Notes under the pieces: generated by a model
What the model was told of the DNA's origin: nothing
What the model saw: the letters and a program-made list of their open reading frames with translations, nothing else
Databases searched by the model: none
Shown here: positions 47,560-59,549 of the stretch, one piece after another
How the letters are laid out: the number at the start of each line of letters is the position of its first letter
Numbering within the stretch: the stretch's first letter is position 1
NCBI RefSeq assembly: GCF_963678975.1
Contig: NC_089280.1
Coordinates: 18,467,863-18,531,862 of the forward strand
Origin: Dysidea avara
Taxonomy: Eukaryota; Porifera; Demospongiae; Dictyoceratida; Dysideidae
Direction of reading: 5' to 3'
Length of the DNA stretch: 64,000 nt
Translations under genes and position numbers: made by a program

Positions 47560-49495
47560 CTAATCAGTAAGAATACGGCTCTCCACTAAGCGCAGCTCAG
47601 TGGAGACAGCGGGGAGCTCGGTTGACTGCAGCTTTCTGCTCCCACGAATGGCCAGTACAGCGGAACGTAATAGGGAAAATGATAAAGCACAGCGCATCCA
47701 GGAGAGTGTCTGGTTGTAAGACGTATTGTGCTTCTGTGATAAAAGATCTGCCAAACGGTTGTAGAAAATAGTAGCCTCCTTGCCCAAACCACCAAAAGTT
47801 GAAAAAACTAGCGGGGTGAAAGATTCACAGTCAACACTGTGTATACGATCCCCATATTCTCGCTTCTTCTCGAGCTCATGTCGACGAAAAAGGAAAGCAA
47901 CCCGGGTCTGACGATAACTTGGTGCATTGGGATCGAAAATCCTGACGTCAAACAATGCACCTTGTCGTCTGCCCCAGAAGCTCCTTGCATGGATGTCAGC
48001 TCTTGCGGTATTACTGCAGTTAGCTGAAGATGGTGTAATTAGTTCCCCATTAAGTGGCAGTAATGGAGGTTCAAAAGTAACATCATGACACACTTCTTGT
48101 AACCATTCTGCTGTTAAGTCTCGAAGTTCATTATGGCGGATGAAAGTCAAGCCACCATGTCGACAAATCATGGCATGATCAACACTAAATGAAGTTCCAC
48201 AAACACAGTGACTTGGAATATTTGCTAGTTGCCAGCCATACCTCAGACACAGTGCATCTCTAAATTCTTGTTTGTTCTAATGAAACCTCTGCTCTTGAAG
48301 TGGAAAAGCAGTTAACCAAAGTGAAGAGCATTTAACACTGATTAATTCAATGGTTCGTTGAAGTGGAGGATCTACACGAGACTTGATATTGGCTAAGCTA
48401 GAAGTCATTATTTGTTGTCTGGACTGACGGATGGTAGAGCGAGCCTGTTGAAGGCAAAGGATATGAAAGTTCTCAGTATGCTGTTGTATCATAGCAACTA
48501 AACTAGCACTCAGCAGCCTAGATGATGAAAACTGGGAATCACTACAGCAGGCCGGTGGGGTTAGTAATGTTCAGTCCACCAAAGCGACAAGGGAGTGAAA
48601 GTAGTTCCCTCTCCACCTCAGAACTGGGAATTCGACCTGTTAAAGCAGGAAGAAAGTGTTGGTGAATAGCTTCTTCAAGTGGTTGAAAGAATGCACCCAC
48701 TGATTCGATGGTACGCATTACATAATTCCAGCGATGCTTGATACTGTGGGTAAAAGCACTGTACGCACTATGAGAATGAGTTTCAGCAATGTTTGATAAA
48801 GATAAAATCTCCTCAGACCACATTTTTACTTTGTTAGAGACATAGCTTTCTGTAAATGATCTAGTTCCAATAGCAGCACCCAAGTGACGTTGTCCCTCGC
48901 AAGAAATCTGTATATTAGTGCCATTAAACAGTGTTTGAGCAAAATTGAGTTGATCTGGCTTCACTATGAGGCATGTTTTAGCAGCATTTGGAAAGTAGCC
49001 ATACATAGGGCCATAAGCCAAAAGATGGTTCCACCAATGCAATAAAGAAGCAAGTTGTCCTCCCGCAGTGGCATCATCAGCATACCACACCTGTGAAGCA
49101 TCCGGCTGAGACTGACGAAGAGAACGTATTAAGGGGGTAACGACCAGAGCATACATGGCCATAGCAAGAGGATCACCTTGAGTTGTGCCTTCTGTCGAAG
49201 CTATCTCTCCCTCTCCAGTAATGAATAGTCTAATAGGCACCCCATAGGTGTTCTTAAGAATAGTTGCAAAAGATGGACACAGAATTGAAATGTTATGCAG
49301 AGCACTTTGGCGATTAACCTGGTTGAAGGCATTACTGGCATCAACCAGTAAAACAGCATCAGTATTCTCATGTGCAAATATTTCTCTCATGGCATGGATG
49401 GCAGCTTCTGCCCCTGCATCATGGCCAGCACAAGTCTGTAATGCACCGGCAGCCAACTGAATGTCAGTACGAATAACATAGAGAATAGCTTTAAT
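47560..49495 (-). mobile_element. Non-LTR retrotransposon: reverse transcriptase plus zinc-knuckle and nuclease-like C-terminus, decayed
   Basis: On the minus strand the RT core holds VLLVDASNAFNQ (motif A), GTTQGDPLAMAMYA (motif B) and VWYADDATAGG (motif C) in one frame (to 48542). A frameshift near 48540 leads to …SSSRLLSASLVAMIQQH, then an in-frame stop at about 48277. The frame 48171-47560 and its upstream extension give CVCGTSFSVDHAMICRHGG, a Cys/His knuckle, followed by ARADIHARSFWGRRQGALFD and VRIFDP. That last part looks like the restriction-like nuclease region of site-specific non-LTR elements; that assignment is inference. The 5' part is lost at about 49495. It is not active. Confidence 0.8.
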
Positions 49496-49924
49496 AATAA
49501 TAAAATAATAATTATCGATTCGCTGTAAGAATTGTAGTCTATGATTTGTTGTTTCATGTTGGCAGAAGCCGTCTTTCAAGTAATACTAATAGCTGCGGAT
49601 ATACCAATAGTGCGACCCAGAAACTTGGTGACAATTCATGTTACAGCATCCAGGAGCTGGCAAGGGGAGGGGCACAAAGTTGGATTCTCTTATTAGTTGC
49701 TGTATTTTGAAACAGCAAATGATCACCTCTTTGTAGTGTCTCACTGCTGATTTTGCCTTTGCAGATGGTTGTGAAGCCTTAAAATGCTATTATAAATGTC
49801 TTGCAACACGATAGTTATTTTTAGAGGCGTTTAGTACGCAGGAAGGTACTAGGTGACAATTTGAGGATTCGCTTTGGTTTTAGGTGAATTTGTAATAATA
49901 CATGCTATTAAAATGTGCATATTT

Positions 49925-51130
49925 TCATGAGCTATAAGGCCTGATGTAAAGTTTAGTAGGCATTTGCCCCAAATGCCCCATCCTGGATCCGCCATTGAGC
50001 CGGATACTCATAGGATTCCCATCTGCCATTGAAACACTAGAGGAAACCATACGGTGACCATTAAAGTTAAGGGAGATACATTTTGGTGGTTGGAATTCTA
50101 GACATATGCCAATTGCCTCCTTTTTAGTGATGATAAAAACCTGCTGATGTGCTGACTTGACATCATTGGACTGAGATGACATGACAGTTAAGTCAAATCC
50201 CTTTGCTTCATTATGCAGTGATGAATAGCAAATCTTTGGAAGGGCAGCAGTAACACTAATGGGGGCTGATGGTTGGGTGGAAGAGTGGTATACTTTGTGA
50301 TATCTACTTTCATAGCACCATTCCACAACGTAAAGATCCATAGACTGTTCACTATCACCATTATCATAGGCAAGATCACAGGAGCCATCACAATGATAGG
50401 AAGTCACTTTTGCTCTATACCATCCGGATGGTGAATCATCAGAAGAGTCTGACTGTAACACATATATTGGAACCCCCACAGGGGGGCTCAATGGAGTTAG
50501 CAGCCAGTAGTTGAGCAGAGTAACCACAATCCTCTGAGGTGAAGAGATAAGCTGGTAACAGATTAATGGCTAAGTTGAATAACAGTGGTAATAGAGTATC
50601 ACCTTGGAAAACTCCACGGTAAATAGAAAATACAGTTCAGTGTTTTACATGTCTTGGTAGAGACATACGCTGTCAGTTTAGAATAACTGCTGGTAATGTA
50701 AGAAACAACAGGAGAAGGTTACTTGATGTACTGCAAAATATCAAAGAGGTATTGATGACATACTGACCCGAAAGCATTTTTCAGGTCAAGAAGTGACATG
50801 ACAATGGGGTTCTTAGTAGTTCTTGAATTATCTAATAGTGAATCGATACTGAAAATATGTTCCATTATGCCATTCACTTTGTAGAGAAAAACCCTTTAGA
50901 AATGAAGGATTTAACAATCTGTTGTTCAAAGCAAACTTCTCTAAACGAATAGACAGTATATGATGAAAGAACTTCCCAAAAATTGAGGTCAGGGTAATGG
51001 GACGGAAGTTCTTGGGAGAGGTTGGGTCTCCTTTCGTATAAAGTAATATGGTCTCCTATGTACCACCTTGGAAACTCATTGAATTATCTCTGTCAGTCTT
51101 TCCTCTATAACATTCTCCACAAAATTTTCT
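49925..51130 (-). mobile_element. Reverse transcriptase with Tudor-like insert, decayed
   Basis: Across frameshifts and stops, the minus strand gives, in order: GDPTSPKNFRPITLTSIFGK, NPIVMSLLDLKNAFGSV (motif A region), YRGVFQGDTLLPLLFNLAIN (motif B region), then a segment with YVLQSDSSDDSPSGWYRAKV, TSYHCDGSCDLAYDNGDSEQ and LYVVEWCYES, and then EAKGFDLTVMSSQSNDV and KEAIGICLEFQPPKCISLNF. The inserted segment has the WYRAKV, DG and YDNGD pattern of Tudor-like folds. It lies just before the position of the catalytic FADD motif, here reduced to FDL. No intact frame spans the domain, so the copy is dead. Confidence 0.7.
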
Positions 51131-52730
51131 CTTCATTGTGTTAACCATAACCAAATATATGTTTATGGTTGATTAACTGACAGTTAAGATTTCTTACTAA
51201 CTGGGGTGGAGGGGGGTATACATACCTTGGAAATTTTGAAACATTGTTAGATTGAATTTGGAAGTGCAAATGATGAAATGATTGAGACCTGGAAGTAGGA
51301 AATAGGAACAAATTCAAAATATATACAGTAAATACAAGCCAAATGTTTATTAGATTTTTGTAGTGGACTGTAAGAAGAACATACTGTAACTGAAGATCAA
51401 GATACTCTAATAAACCAGTCAAAAGTACTCAATTGTATATAAGTTGGATTGTAAGGTAATTTTAGTGGACCGCAATGTGCTGCATGTGGGCATCTTAACT
51501 CTCTTTTACAGGGATTTGACTAAAAGTACCTGAAAATCCAACCTCAAGATAGCCATTTTAAAAGGTTTCCCTTTCATGCACAAATGTAATTTTGACTATA
51601 ATTTGTGTGGTGCAGCTTGCTATTGATAGACTTTTTGCTACAACTAGCACAATCATCATTTACAACTAACCAAAAGTCATTCACAACTAACAACTAGTCC
51701 CTTTTTTAGTGTCTGTTGCATGTGTAGCTATTACATGAAAACAGATAATACATACATAAAATCATACAAAGTGTGTATGACTGACCTCCACTGTAACCTA
51801 TGGATGGCCTGACAAAATATCTGTGCACTTGTCCTGACTAGGTGCAGACTGTGTACTGTAATCTACATGTGTAGAGGAATTCTGCATTACACTTCTAATA
51901 AGAAATTTACTATAGTCAATAGCTAGCAGTTCCCAAGATGTCAAACACTTTATAATCTTAGAACTGCCTGGTGGAAGTCACAATTCAAAGAATTGCTACC
52001 TCCTAAGGAAAAAAACATAGTGCATTATCGCAAGTCACAGAAGGATAAAAGGTATAATCAAGAGTACATATAAAAGTATTTTTATTATGTACTCTTGGTA
52101 TAATTGTATAGTAATCTATTGCTATTTACCATTCAACAATTATCATCATGCCTCAGTATACAAAATTTATCGAATACATCTGTATTCATTGTTCTCTGTA
52201 CGGAATTGTGAATCATTAGTAAGTGTTGATACAATTAGAATTATTTCTATAGAATCAGGTAAATTTCTCATTGCTTTGTTAAACTGCATGTATTAGAAAA
52301 TGGTCTCCATAATCCTTGGCTTTGCCTCAAGTTTTAAAATCACAAAGATCTTTATGGCTGGTTTCTAACATTAAACTTAGTGTAGGAGCACTATATACTC
52401 AATCTGGTGAGGTGAACTGATCTGAACTTTGTTACTTTAAAGTTTAAATGGTCTAGTCTGAGTATAAATAGAAGACCAAAGAATGCATGCACCAACTTAC
52501 AAGGGTTTATAGAGTATAGTCTACTCATTAAATATCATTCAATAATAGATTGGATTTATCAGTAGATTGAATGAACAAATACACACATTCTGCCAATGCT
52601 CATGTTGATCATGAAGAAGACTACAGTGCTTGCTATTGGGTTCACTATAACAGGTGTATTATAACTTTAGTGATGTGATAATGATCATGACTACGATACG
52701 CTTATAATATATTGAATGATAGCTTAAAAC
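51131..52730. other. No supported gene
   Basis: One dispersed-motif copy lies at 51399-51422. Short ORFs on either strand have no recognisable family. Confidence 0.5.
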
Positions 52731-52731
52731 A

Positions 52732-52966
52732 TGTGACGGATTTGCAAAAAGGTACCTTTTCACACACAACATTTTACCCATTTTTTGAACTTTGATGCTT
52801 TATAAGTTTTTTTATCATTACATAAAATTTTTCCATGTGTGCAGCTAAATTATCTGGCTGCATTTTGAAACTATAAGAGCAATTTAAGCTAATCAGTATA
52901 AGGAGTCAAGTGTATATCATTTTATTTGCTGCCATGTAAAATGTGTGGAAAAGGTACACAGTAAAT
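52732..52966. repeat. Partial element of the TGTGACCGGATTTG family
   Basis: Starts ATGTGACGGATTTGCAAAAA with GGTACCTTTTC and ends GTGTGGAAAAGGTAC, but the terminal GCAAATCCGGTCACA of the right end is missing. It aligns with 34720-34969 in the opposite orientation. Confidence 0.65.
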
Positions 52967-53443
52967 TCAAATGAATCAATAATTATTCAACCTCCATGGG
53001 TAAATTGAAATTTTGATTAAAATGACCATCTAGAGGTGGTTGTAACCGGGGTAGGCATTTGAACTAAACCAGTCAAAATAACTAGAGAAGGTCAACATAA
53101 CTGTTCACTTAAGGAGTTGAATTAACATATTTTGATAATTTCAGTGTGTATTGTTAAGTCTAGTATGGTAAGGTTTAGATGACATGGTTAAATTTACATT
53201 GGTACATGTACACTGGTCATTATAACATTTGTGGTTAATATCTTTACATCCCACAACTCTATAATGTTTAAAGTATTAAGATGCAGTATGTAACAATTAT
53301 CATGAATGTGTCATAGATAGATTAATGTATGTTACTGGCTTACATCAGCTAATGTGCTTGTGTATAGATTTACGTTCATAAGATAAGATAATAATATGTG
53401 TCTACGTTATTTAAAAATAATTATTTGTATGTATACACATAGC

Positions 53444-53811
53444 CATAGGCGGCGGAAAGGGGGAGGCTAGGGGGCTAAAGCCCCCTTCGGTCTGCTGAGG
53501 GGGGGCTTAGCCCCCCCTCAGAATGATATCACACCGAAATTATCTTTCTTGAAGACCGTGATAAAGATCGAGATACTCTAATAGAGCAGTCACTCTAATA
53601 AAGTAGTCAGTGTGTAGCGAGCTATGTAAGGATTTTTATGTAGTTTATCAGCTAGAAATGGTAGCTGGTGAGGTGGAAAACTCTTGTCAGTTGGTTGTGA
53701 CCTTTTTTTTTTTTTTTTTTTTTTTTTGGTCTCACCTTACCAAACTATAGAAATAAGTCTGGGTCAGCCCAGCGGAGCCCCCCCTCATATCAACTACTTC
53801 CTCCGCCGCTG
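53444..53811. mobile_element. hAT-type MITE with 8-bp target duplication
   Basis: The element is flanked by identical CACATAGC copies (53436-53443 and 53812-53819). The ends CATAGGCGGCGGA and, in complement, CAGCGGCGGAG are short inverted repeats. It contains a GGGGGCTAAAGCCCCC hairpin, two dispersed-motif copies (53567-53611) and a poly-T run (about 53702-53727). The 8-bp duplication is the hAT hallmark. Confidence 0.8.
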
Positions 53812-53823
53812 CACATAGCATTC

Positions 53824-54307
53824 ATGATACTGAGCAGTCACAGTCATCCGATTGCTGTAACTGAAGAAGAAGAGGATGGATTTACTACATACACTATTAA
53901 AATAGGAAATGAGACAAATCCAGTTTACCAGTTGAGAGCTAGAGATGATCCAGAAGTAGAAATTGCCTTGGAAGCTATTGGAATTAGTAAACATCGGAAC
54001 TACATCAACAAAGATAGGAGAACAGAAATGCATGTGTCATACACAGTGAATGTGCATGTCTAATGCTGAAGAAGCTGAATATGTTGTGCAAAAATTTGAA
54101 GAGATATTGCCAGAGCTTTTTGATGACAACGATAAAGAGTATGTTAGCCATGTTATCACTGAAAGCACTGATGGGTCAAGGAGAAAGAGTTCTGCAGCTA
54201 GAGTAGGCATTTGTCTCTGCTGGAAAATAATTGAGCTTGGTATCCGTATACTCATTAAATGTTACCGCCTATTTCCAGGATCAGGGCTAATTCCACATTT
54301 GGGATAG
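53824..54307 (+). pseudogene. Unrecognised protein segment, copy B, frameshifted
   Basis: The first frame encodes TYTIKIGNETNPVYQLRARD, DPEVEIALEAIGISKHRNYI and TEMHVSYTVNVHV then a stop. One frame over the homology continues SNAEEAEYVVQKFEEILPEL and FDDNDKEYVSHVITESTDGS to a stop at 54307. Copy A at 28734-28335 keeps the same region in one frame, so a one-base change near 54055 broke this copy. The two copies are clearly diverged. The hAT MITE at 53444-53811 ends 12 bp upstream. The family and function are unknown. Confidence 0.6.
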
Positions 54308-54383
54308 TGATGTATTGACTGCTACAATAAGACCCAATGTAGTAAAAATAATGAAATACTATACGTAGTCGTACATGTAATAT

Positions 54384-55019
54384 AAATCCCATCCAAAAAC
54401 AGCTTATAGCTGTAAAAAAAGTGCGCGTCCAAGTAAAGCAGAGTTAACTGCGACAAAAAGTAATGATATCATAATGCGGCCATGTGCGAGGTGTGCAAGT
54501 TGTAAAATTAATATTAGCTAATCAGATAATACAATGTTATTGTTAAAGTGTTAATGAGAACTATGTGATGCTGCTAGTTTTTAAGTGTGTGAGCATCTTC
54601 ATAAATGCCACATAAATTTAATTCTCAATAAAGCAATGTGTATAGATTCTCTGATAGTAATAAATAGTTTGAGTTTGGCCGCCTTTCCTGTATACAGCAA
54701 TGCTACGAACAAAGGAAAGGTGGCCAAACTCAAACTATTTATTACTATCAGAGAATCTATACACATTGCTTTATTGAGAATTAAATTTATGTGGCATTTA
54801 TGAAGATGCTCACACAATTAAAAACTAGCAGCATCACATAGTTCTCATTAACACTTTAACAATATTTATTGTATTATCTGATTAGCTAATATTAATTTTA
54901 CAACTTGCACACCTCGCACATGGCCGCATTATGATATCATTACTTTTTGTCGCAGTTAACTCTGCTTTACTTGGACGCGCACTTTTTTTACAGCTATAAG
55001 CTGTTTTTGGATGGGATTT
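54384..55019. mobile_element. Large foldback element, 636-bp near-perfect palindrome
   Basis: Arms of about 300 bp, differing at only a few positions, flank a short centre near 54695-54715. The ends AAATCCCATCCAAAAACAGC and complement share the AAAACAGCT tip and GTGCGC segment with the 252-570 family, but the interior differs. The two mirror ORFs (54585-54803 plus, 54817-54599 minus) are products of the symmetry. Confidence 0.9.
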
Positions 55020-55773
55020 CAATACTTTTTGTTAGAATAAGCAATGCACTGTTGATAACAGTAGGTGAGTTTCCATGGTTTTGACAGAAACCCCAGATTA
55101 CAGTGACAGAATATTAAAATATAACTGTAATTTTAGTGGCCAGGGCCGCCCACATTGGGGGTAGCTGGGGTATTTTGCCCCCTACCACAGCCCGAAAGGG
55201 GCCACTTGAATACCTGTTTAAAGAAAGATCGATATACTCTAATAGAGCAGTCAGGATCTAGACCCTTCCTTGCCCCTGGGCCCCTCTTTAACTCTTTTCC
55301 CTGGGCTCTCTAATTTCTCTGGACGGCCCTGTTAGTGGCATGCAACTGCAGTCAACTAACACCCATTTTAACTAGTAAACCTTTAACAACACTTTGCCTT
55401 TCATCTTGTACTGCATTGAAACGATCAAAATACTCTATTAGAGCAGTCACAAAACAGCTGTAACACAGCAATCAATATTTAGCATAGTTACAACTTCTGC
55501 TTAGCATCGGATTGTATAGTTTAAATTACTAGCTACTTACAGACTTTACAATATAAAAATATGGCACTTGTAGAAATGTGACTGTTCTATTAGAGTATCT
55601 CGATCTACTTCAAGCATTGACTAATTCAAGTGAAGAAGCTACGCCCCTGCCAAGAGATCTTGTGAAATGAAATGAGAATAGTAAAGAAAAGGCAAGTATG
55701 TACAGAGACAATAGAGGGGCGCGTAATTATGCCCTGTTGTAAATAAACGCCTTTAAAATTTATATTACTACTA
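55020..55773. other. Repeat-rich spacer
   Basis: It holds three copies of the dispersed motif (55226-55253, 55428-55451, 55578-55605) within 380 bp, and a CAGGGCCGCCCA/GGACGGCCCTG pair at 55142-55330 that looks like the ends of another small element. No coding sequence is seen. Confidence 0.5.
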
Positions 55774-56916
55774 AGGCCACTCCAAGTCATACCTTAGTTT
55801 CTGGTCACTCCCAAGCCTACAAATGGATGCGGGCGGGCGGATGATCAGGACTTCAGGACTATAGACTCTACTGTGACAATATACTGTATGGTATTACTAT
55901 TTGCTCAATTTAGCAAATTCATGTTGATTTTGTTTTTAGTCAAACTTAACCAACAACATAAGTAGTTGTGCTTCGGCAAAAAATGCACTAGGAAAATTGT
56001 TGATGGATCATGGCTAGCTATACACTGATGTATAGCATTACACTGATGTATAGCATTTAAGTATATTTATTTATTTATTTAGAATATACTATAGGAAATG
56101 TTTTGCTCATGTAGCTACTTATGCTTTCCAAGTGAAATAAATGTCTCATTAGCTATGTCAGGAAAGTATTACTATGACTTATAGCTAAGTTGTTCAAATG
56201 ATCATGATCCAAAATAAAATTTAACTTCTATTTTTGCATCAGAATTCAGAAATTCTTCATTCAAATGTGAAGTCTTAGCCCACTAGCTATGCGTTTCCAG
56301 CCTTCTATTCAGTAACCTTGAGAAAAGTAACTGTCAAAGTTTTGAGTCATTGAGTGCTCCAGACTAGTGTTTTTCAGTGATGATCTGGGAATGTTTAAAC
56401 TATAAGGGTTTCTACTTGCCAATCTAATTTTAGTTATGGAAAAGTTTAAGTTTAAGCCCACCGAATGTTGCTGGCTTTCCATACCCCTGTAGTGTTCAGT
56501 GATAAGGAATTTGAAGTTACTAGACTAATCATTAGAGGACTACATTTGAATTATAAAGTTAAAGCTATGACCCATCTGCATGGGCTAGTGGTTAATGCTA
56601 CTGAAATTACTAAGCATTAGTAACAGTTATAATCTGAACAGCTATATAATCAAGGACAAAACTAGCTATAGTTAGAAACATTTTATTAGTGTGGCATATA
56701 TACCTAATATTAGAGTTAAGAGTAGTGTGACTGCTCTATTGGAATCCCTGACTGCTCTATTAGAGTATCTCGATCTTTTACAGTAAAAAATAAGTGTCTT
56801 TCTGGGTCACATGCACTTAAGCACCTGTAATATTAATAATAGTCCTCATAAACTAGGGTTCCAGGTTTACCATGCGGGCGGGTGACCAGAAACTAAGGTT
56901 TGACTTGGTGTGGCCT
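55774..56916. mobile_element. 1.1-kb element with AGGCCACTCCAAGTC ends, copy 2
   Basis: Inverse orientation copy of 40528-41645, with the same ends and internal order. It differs by an extra tandem unit of the dispersed motif (56728-56776 has two, copy 1 has one). Non-coding. Confidence 0.8.
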
Positions 56917-58060
56917 AAATAAACGCACCAGAATAGGCTTGTGTGGCTGTTGTCTCCAAGGTTGTCTCATTACTTGTCTTTTCGTGTTGAAGGGATTTAG
57001 TCGCAATTGGTGAGTTTAACTATACATGTATTTGTGTTGTAAAACTTAATTGTAAAAAGGCGATTAGCACATATCATGATAAACATGTATTTGTCACAGT
57101 AGAGTCTCTCACGATTATTAGACATTGGACCAGGGTAAAAAATTTACTGCTATATTTAGAGGTTATAGCGTTTGTATATCTTAGTATCTTAATAAATAAT
57201 CCCCCATGATCACTAATCACTAATAGTACAGTGAAAACTGGTCATTATTCAGGCCGCAGGGACAAAATTTTCTAACCTTGCCTTTTAAAGAGGTGGCTGC
57301 ATTATGCGGCCTTAAAAAAAGGTAAGAAGCATGCTGTTCTAACTGGCTATAGAGATGGATTTAGTGTATGACAGCATATGAGACAGTGAGTGCTGGCAGC
57401 AAGGGGGCAGCCAATCTGTTAGAGCACCAAAAGCACTGCTTCAGACATAGGCAGTTGACTGTCAGCCCCAAGTGTAAAAAGTTTCACTATTGGTCCTTAT
57501 AAGCTCCTGATGAAGAAAGTGATGAAGTCATTATCCATAGGATATATTTTTCAGAGTATCCATTTCAGTTCTACAATATAGTAGCCAAGCATAAGATGAA
57601 CATAACACAGCATTCCAGTAGTTTAGTGGTGACCACAACACTGCCTGAGTTAAACTGTGGTGAGATTTGAGACTACCAGAAGCCCTGGAATGTCTTCAAC
57701 ACATGAAATACCAAATATCTAATGCCTGGCTTTCATCCACAGTGGACCTGTCTTGGTGGCCACTTGTACAGAAGGGAACCAGCTGCCACACAGTCTTGCG
57801 AGCGAAACAGCTAGTTGCCACACCCCTTAATTATCAATTTGTAAAATCTTTAGCAAAATTGTGTGTGCGATGTGGCAGTGCCGTGTATATGGTTGCTGCC
57901 TAGCAGTGACACATCACGAGTATTGAAGTCACAATGCGTTACTGTATCATCCATCTAAATACAATCTCTGAATGTGTCATTTTGTGTAGAGAGCAATCTT
58001 CCACAAGAAGTGACCTGCAGGTTTCAGTGTATATTGTTAACCATTAACAATATTGTGAAC
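56917..58060. other. No supported gene
   Basis: A 78-codon ORF at 57667-57903 is unrecognised. About 57232-57310 starts TACAGTGAAAACTGGTCATT and resembles one end of the CAGTGAAACC MITE family without a partner end. Confidence 0.45.
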
Positions 58061-58068
58061 TATATGTA

Positions 58069-58244
58069 CAGTGAAACCTCACTTAGTGGCCACCTCTTTA
58101 ATAAGACCACCTCATTATATTGGCCACCTCCAGTAGGTCCCAAATATAGCTAAGCATTACTTATGACCTCATTAATAAGGCCACCTTGTTATTCAGGCCA
58201 ACTTTTTTGGTCCCACAGCCTGCCATATTAATGAGGTTTCATTG
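58069..58244. mobile_element. MITE with CAGTGAAACCTCA ends and TA target duplication
   Basis: The ends CAGTGAAACCTCACTTA and, in complement, CAATGAAACCTCATTAAT flank a GGCCACCT-rich interior, with TA at 58067-58068 and 58245-58246. This is the same general pogo/mariner-type class as 1181-1405. Confidence 0.75.
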
Positions 58245-59240
58245 TACTTATGTGAATTTTTATTTTTCATAACTTTTCTTCAGGTTTACTGATGGGCACT
58301 ATGAAGCATTGTTGACTGGTACGTGTATAATGTGGTGACTTGAAATGCTAAAACAGTACATCGCATGTCTTGTATGTACATGTAATGTGTTGTAATGTGT
58401 CCACACATCCACACATCTTAGAAATAAATATAATTGTATTCTCTATAAATAGTCAGTTCCATTGTGCCACTGGGTCATAAGTTGGTTGAGTATGGATCAT
58501 CCAGGGCACTTGAGTCACATTTTGTCCTGGCCAAGTGGATCTCATCCACTGACAGAATATACAGGATCAGATCACGTGTATAAATTACGGTGGAACTTGT
58601 TTATTGCCACCTTCACTCATTCAGCAGGTAACAGTGTATAAATTCTCAATTGGAATTGGCTTTTCAAGAGTGGTTGTCTTTCTATACTAGTGGCCATTAA
58701 GATAGGTTGTACTGATAGAGTGTACATACTAGAGATGCAACAATATCCTCCACTTAGTGTCGTTTGATAATGATGCAATGGAGACTATGTATTATTGCAT
58801 TTAAATACTATACTATTATATTGCAACTCTAGCACGTATTTATAACAGGAATGTTTGTTAACTGTTTAGACATACTGGAGCCACACCCACTCATCTGGAT
58901 TCTACAAATGGAGTCATACCAACTTGTTGTCATCATACTTACTCATTACTCCCATTGTGTTTGGATGAATATACATGCCGTCATGTGAGACTTGCTACCA
59001 TGGCGGGCCACTGGAAAACATTTGCATAGCAGTTATATTACAGTCATTATTGTACAATTCTTACATTATTGTTGTGAAAAGTGTTTGGTATTCATGTGTC
59101 TCCTCTGTATATGTTGTAATTACATGTGTAGTTTTGTGTGGGGGTGCTATAAAATGCAATAATGCATGGTGACAATTGTATTAGGCGATTTTGCACACTT
59201 CCTTTTAAGTTAGCTACATGTGCTAATTACTCACAGCTTG
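58245..59240. other. No supported gene
   Basis: Short open segments exist but none can be matched or phased. A sequence starting TTACGGTGGAACTTGTTTATTG at about 58586 resembles a diverged MITE end. Confidence 0.45.
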
Positions 59241-59249
59241 TGTCAACAA

Positions 59250-59540
59250 CTGGTAACCACAGTTGTAATCTTGTGTTAGTCTTTAAGCCGCGCCCTTAGA
59301 GGGACAAATTATGTGGGGGCGACTAATTTCAAAACGAAGGATGGTATGCAGCACCATAGATTATATCTATGGACTATAATCTATGGCAGCACACTTCTTG
59401 GTGGCTATATGTACTGATTAACTACATAGAGCGCCAGTTCATCAATACCCAGTGACCGCAGTTGTGCTCTGCGTCATTCTTTAAATTCCGAGTAAAATTC
59501 TTAGAGAGCAAATGACGTGGGGGCGACTAAATTCAAATTT
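59250..59540 (+). repeat. Diverged tandem duplication, about 200-bp period
   Basis: AACCACAGTTGTAATCTTG…GTGGGGGCGACTAA at 59254-59325 is repeated as GACCGCAGTTGTGCTCTGC…GTGGGGGCGACTAAA at 59454-59532. A perfect small hairpin (CATAGATTATA and complement) lies between them near 59353-59385. Confidence 0.65.
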
Positions 59541-59549
59541 CAAACTAGC

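Noticed and set aside
54585..54817. Pair of 72-codon ORFs on opposite strands
   Set aside because: Symmetry products of the 636-bp palindrome.
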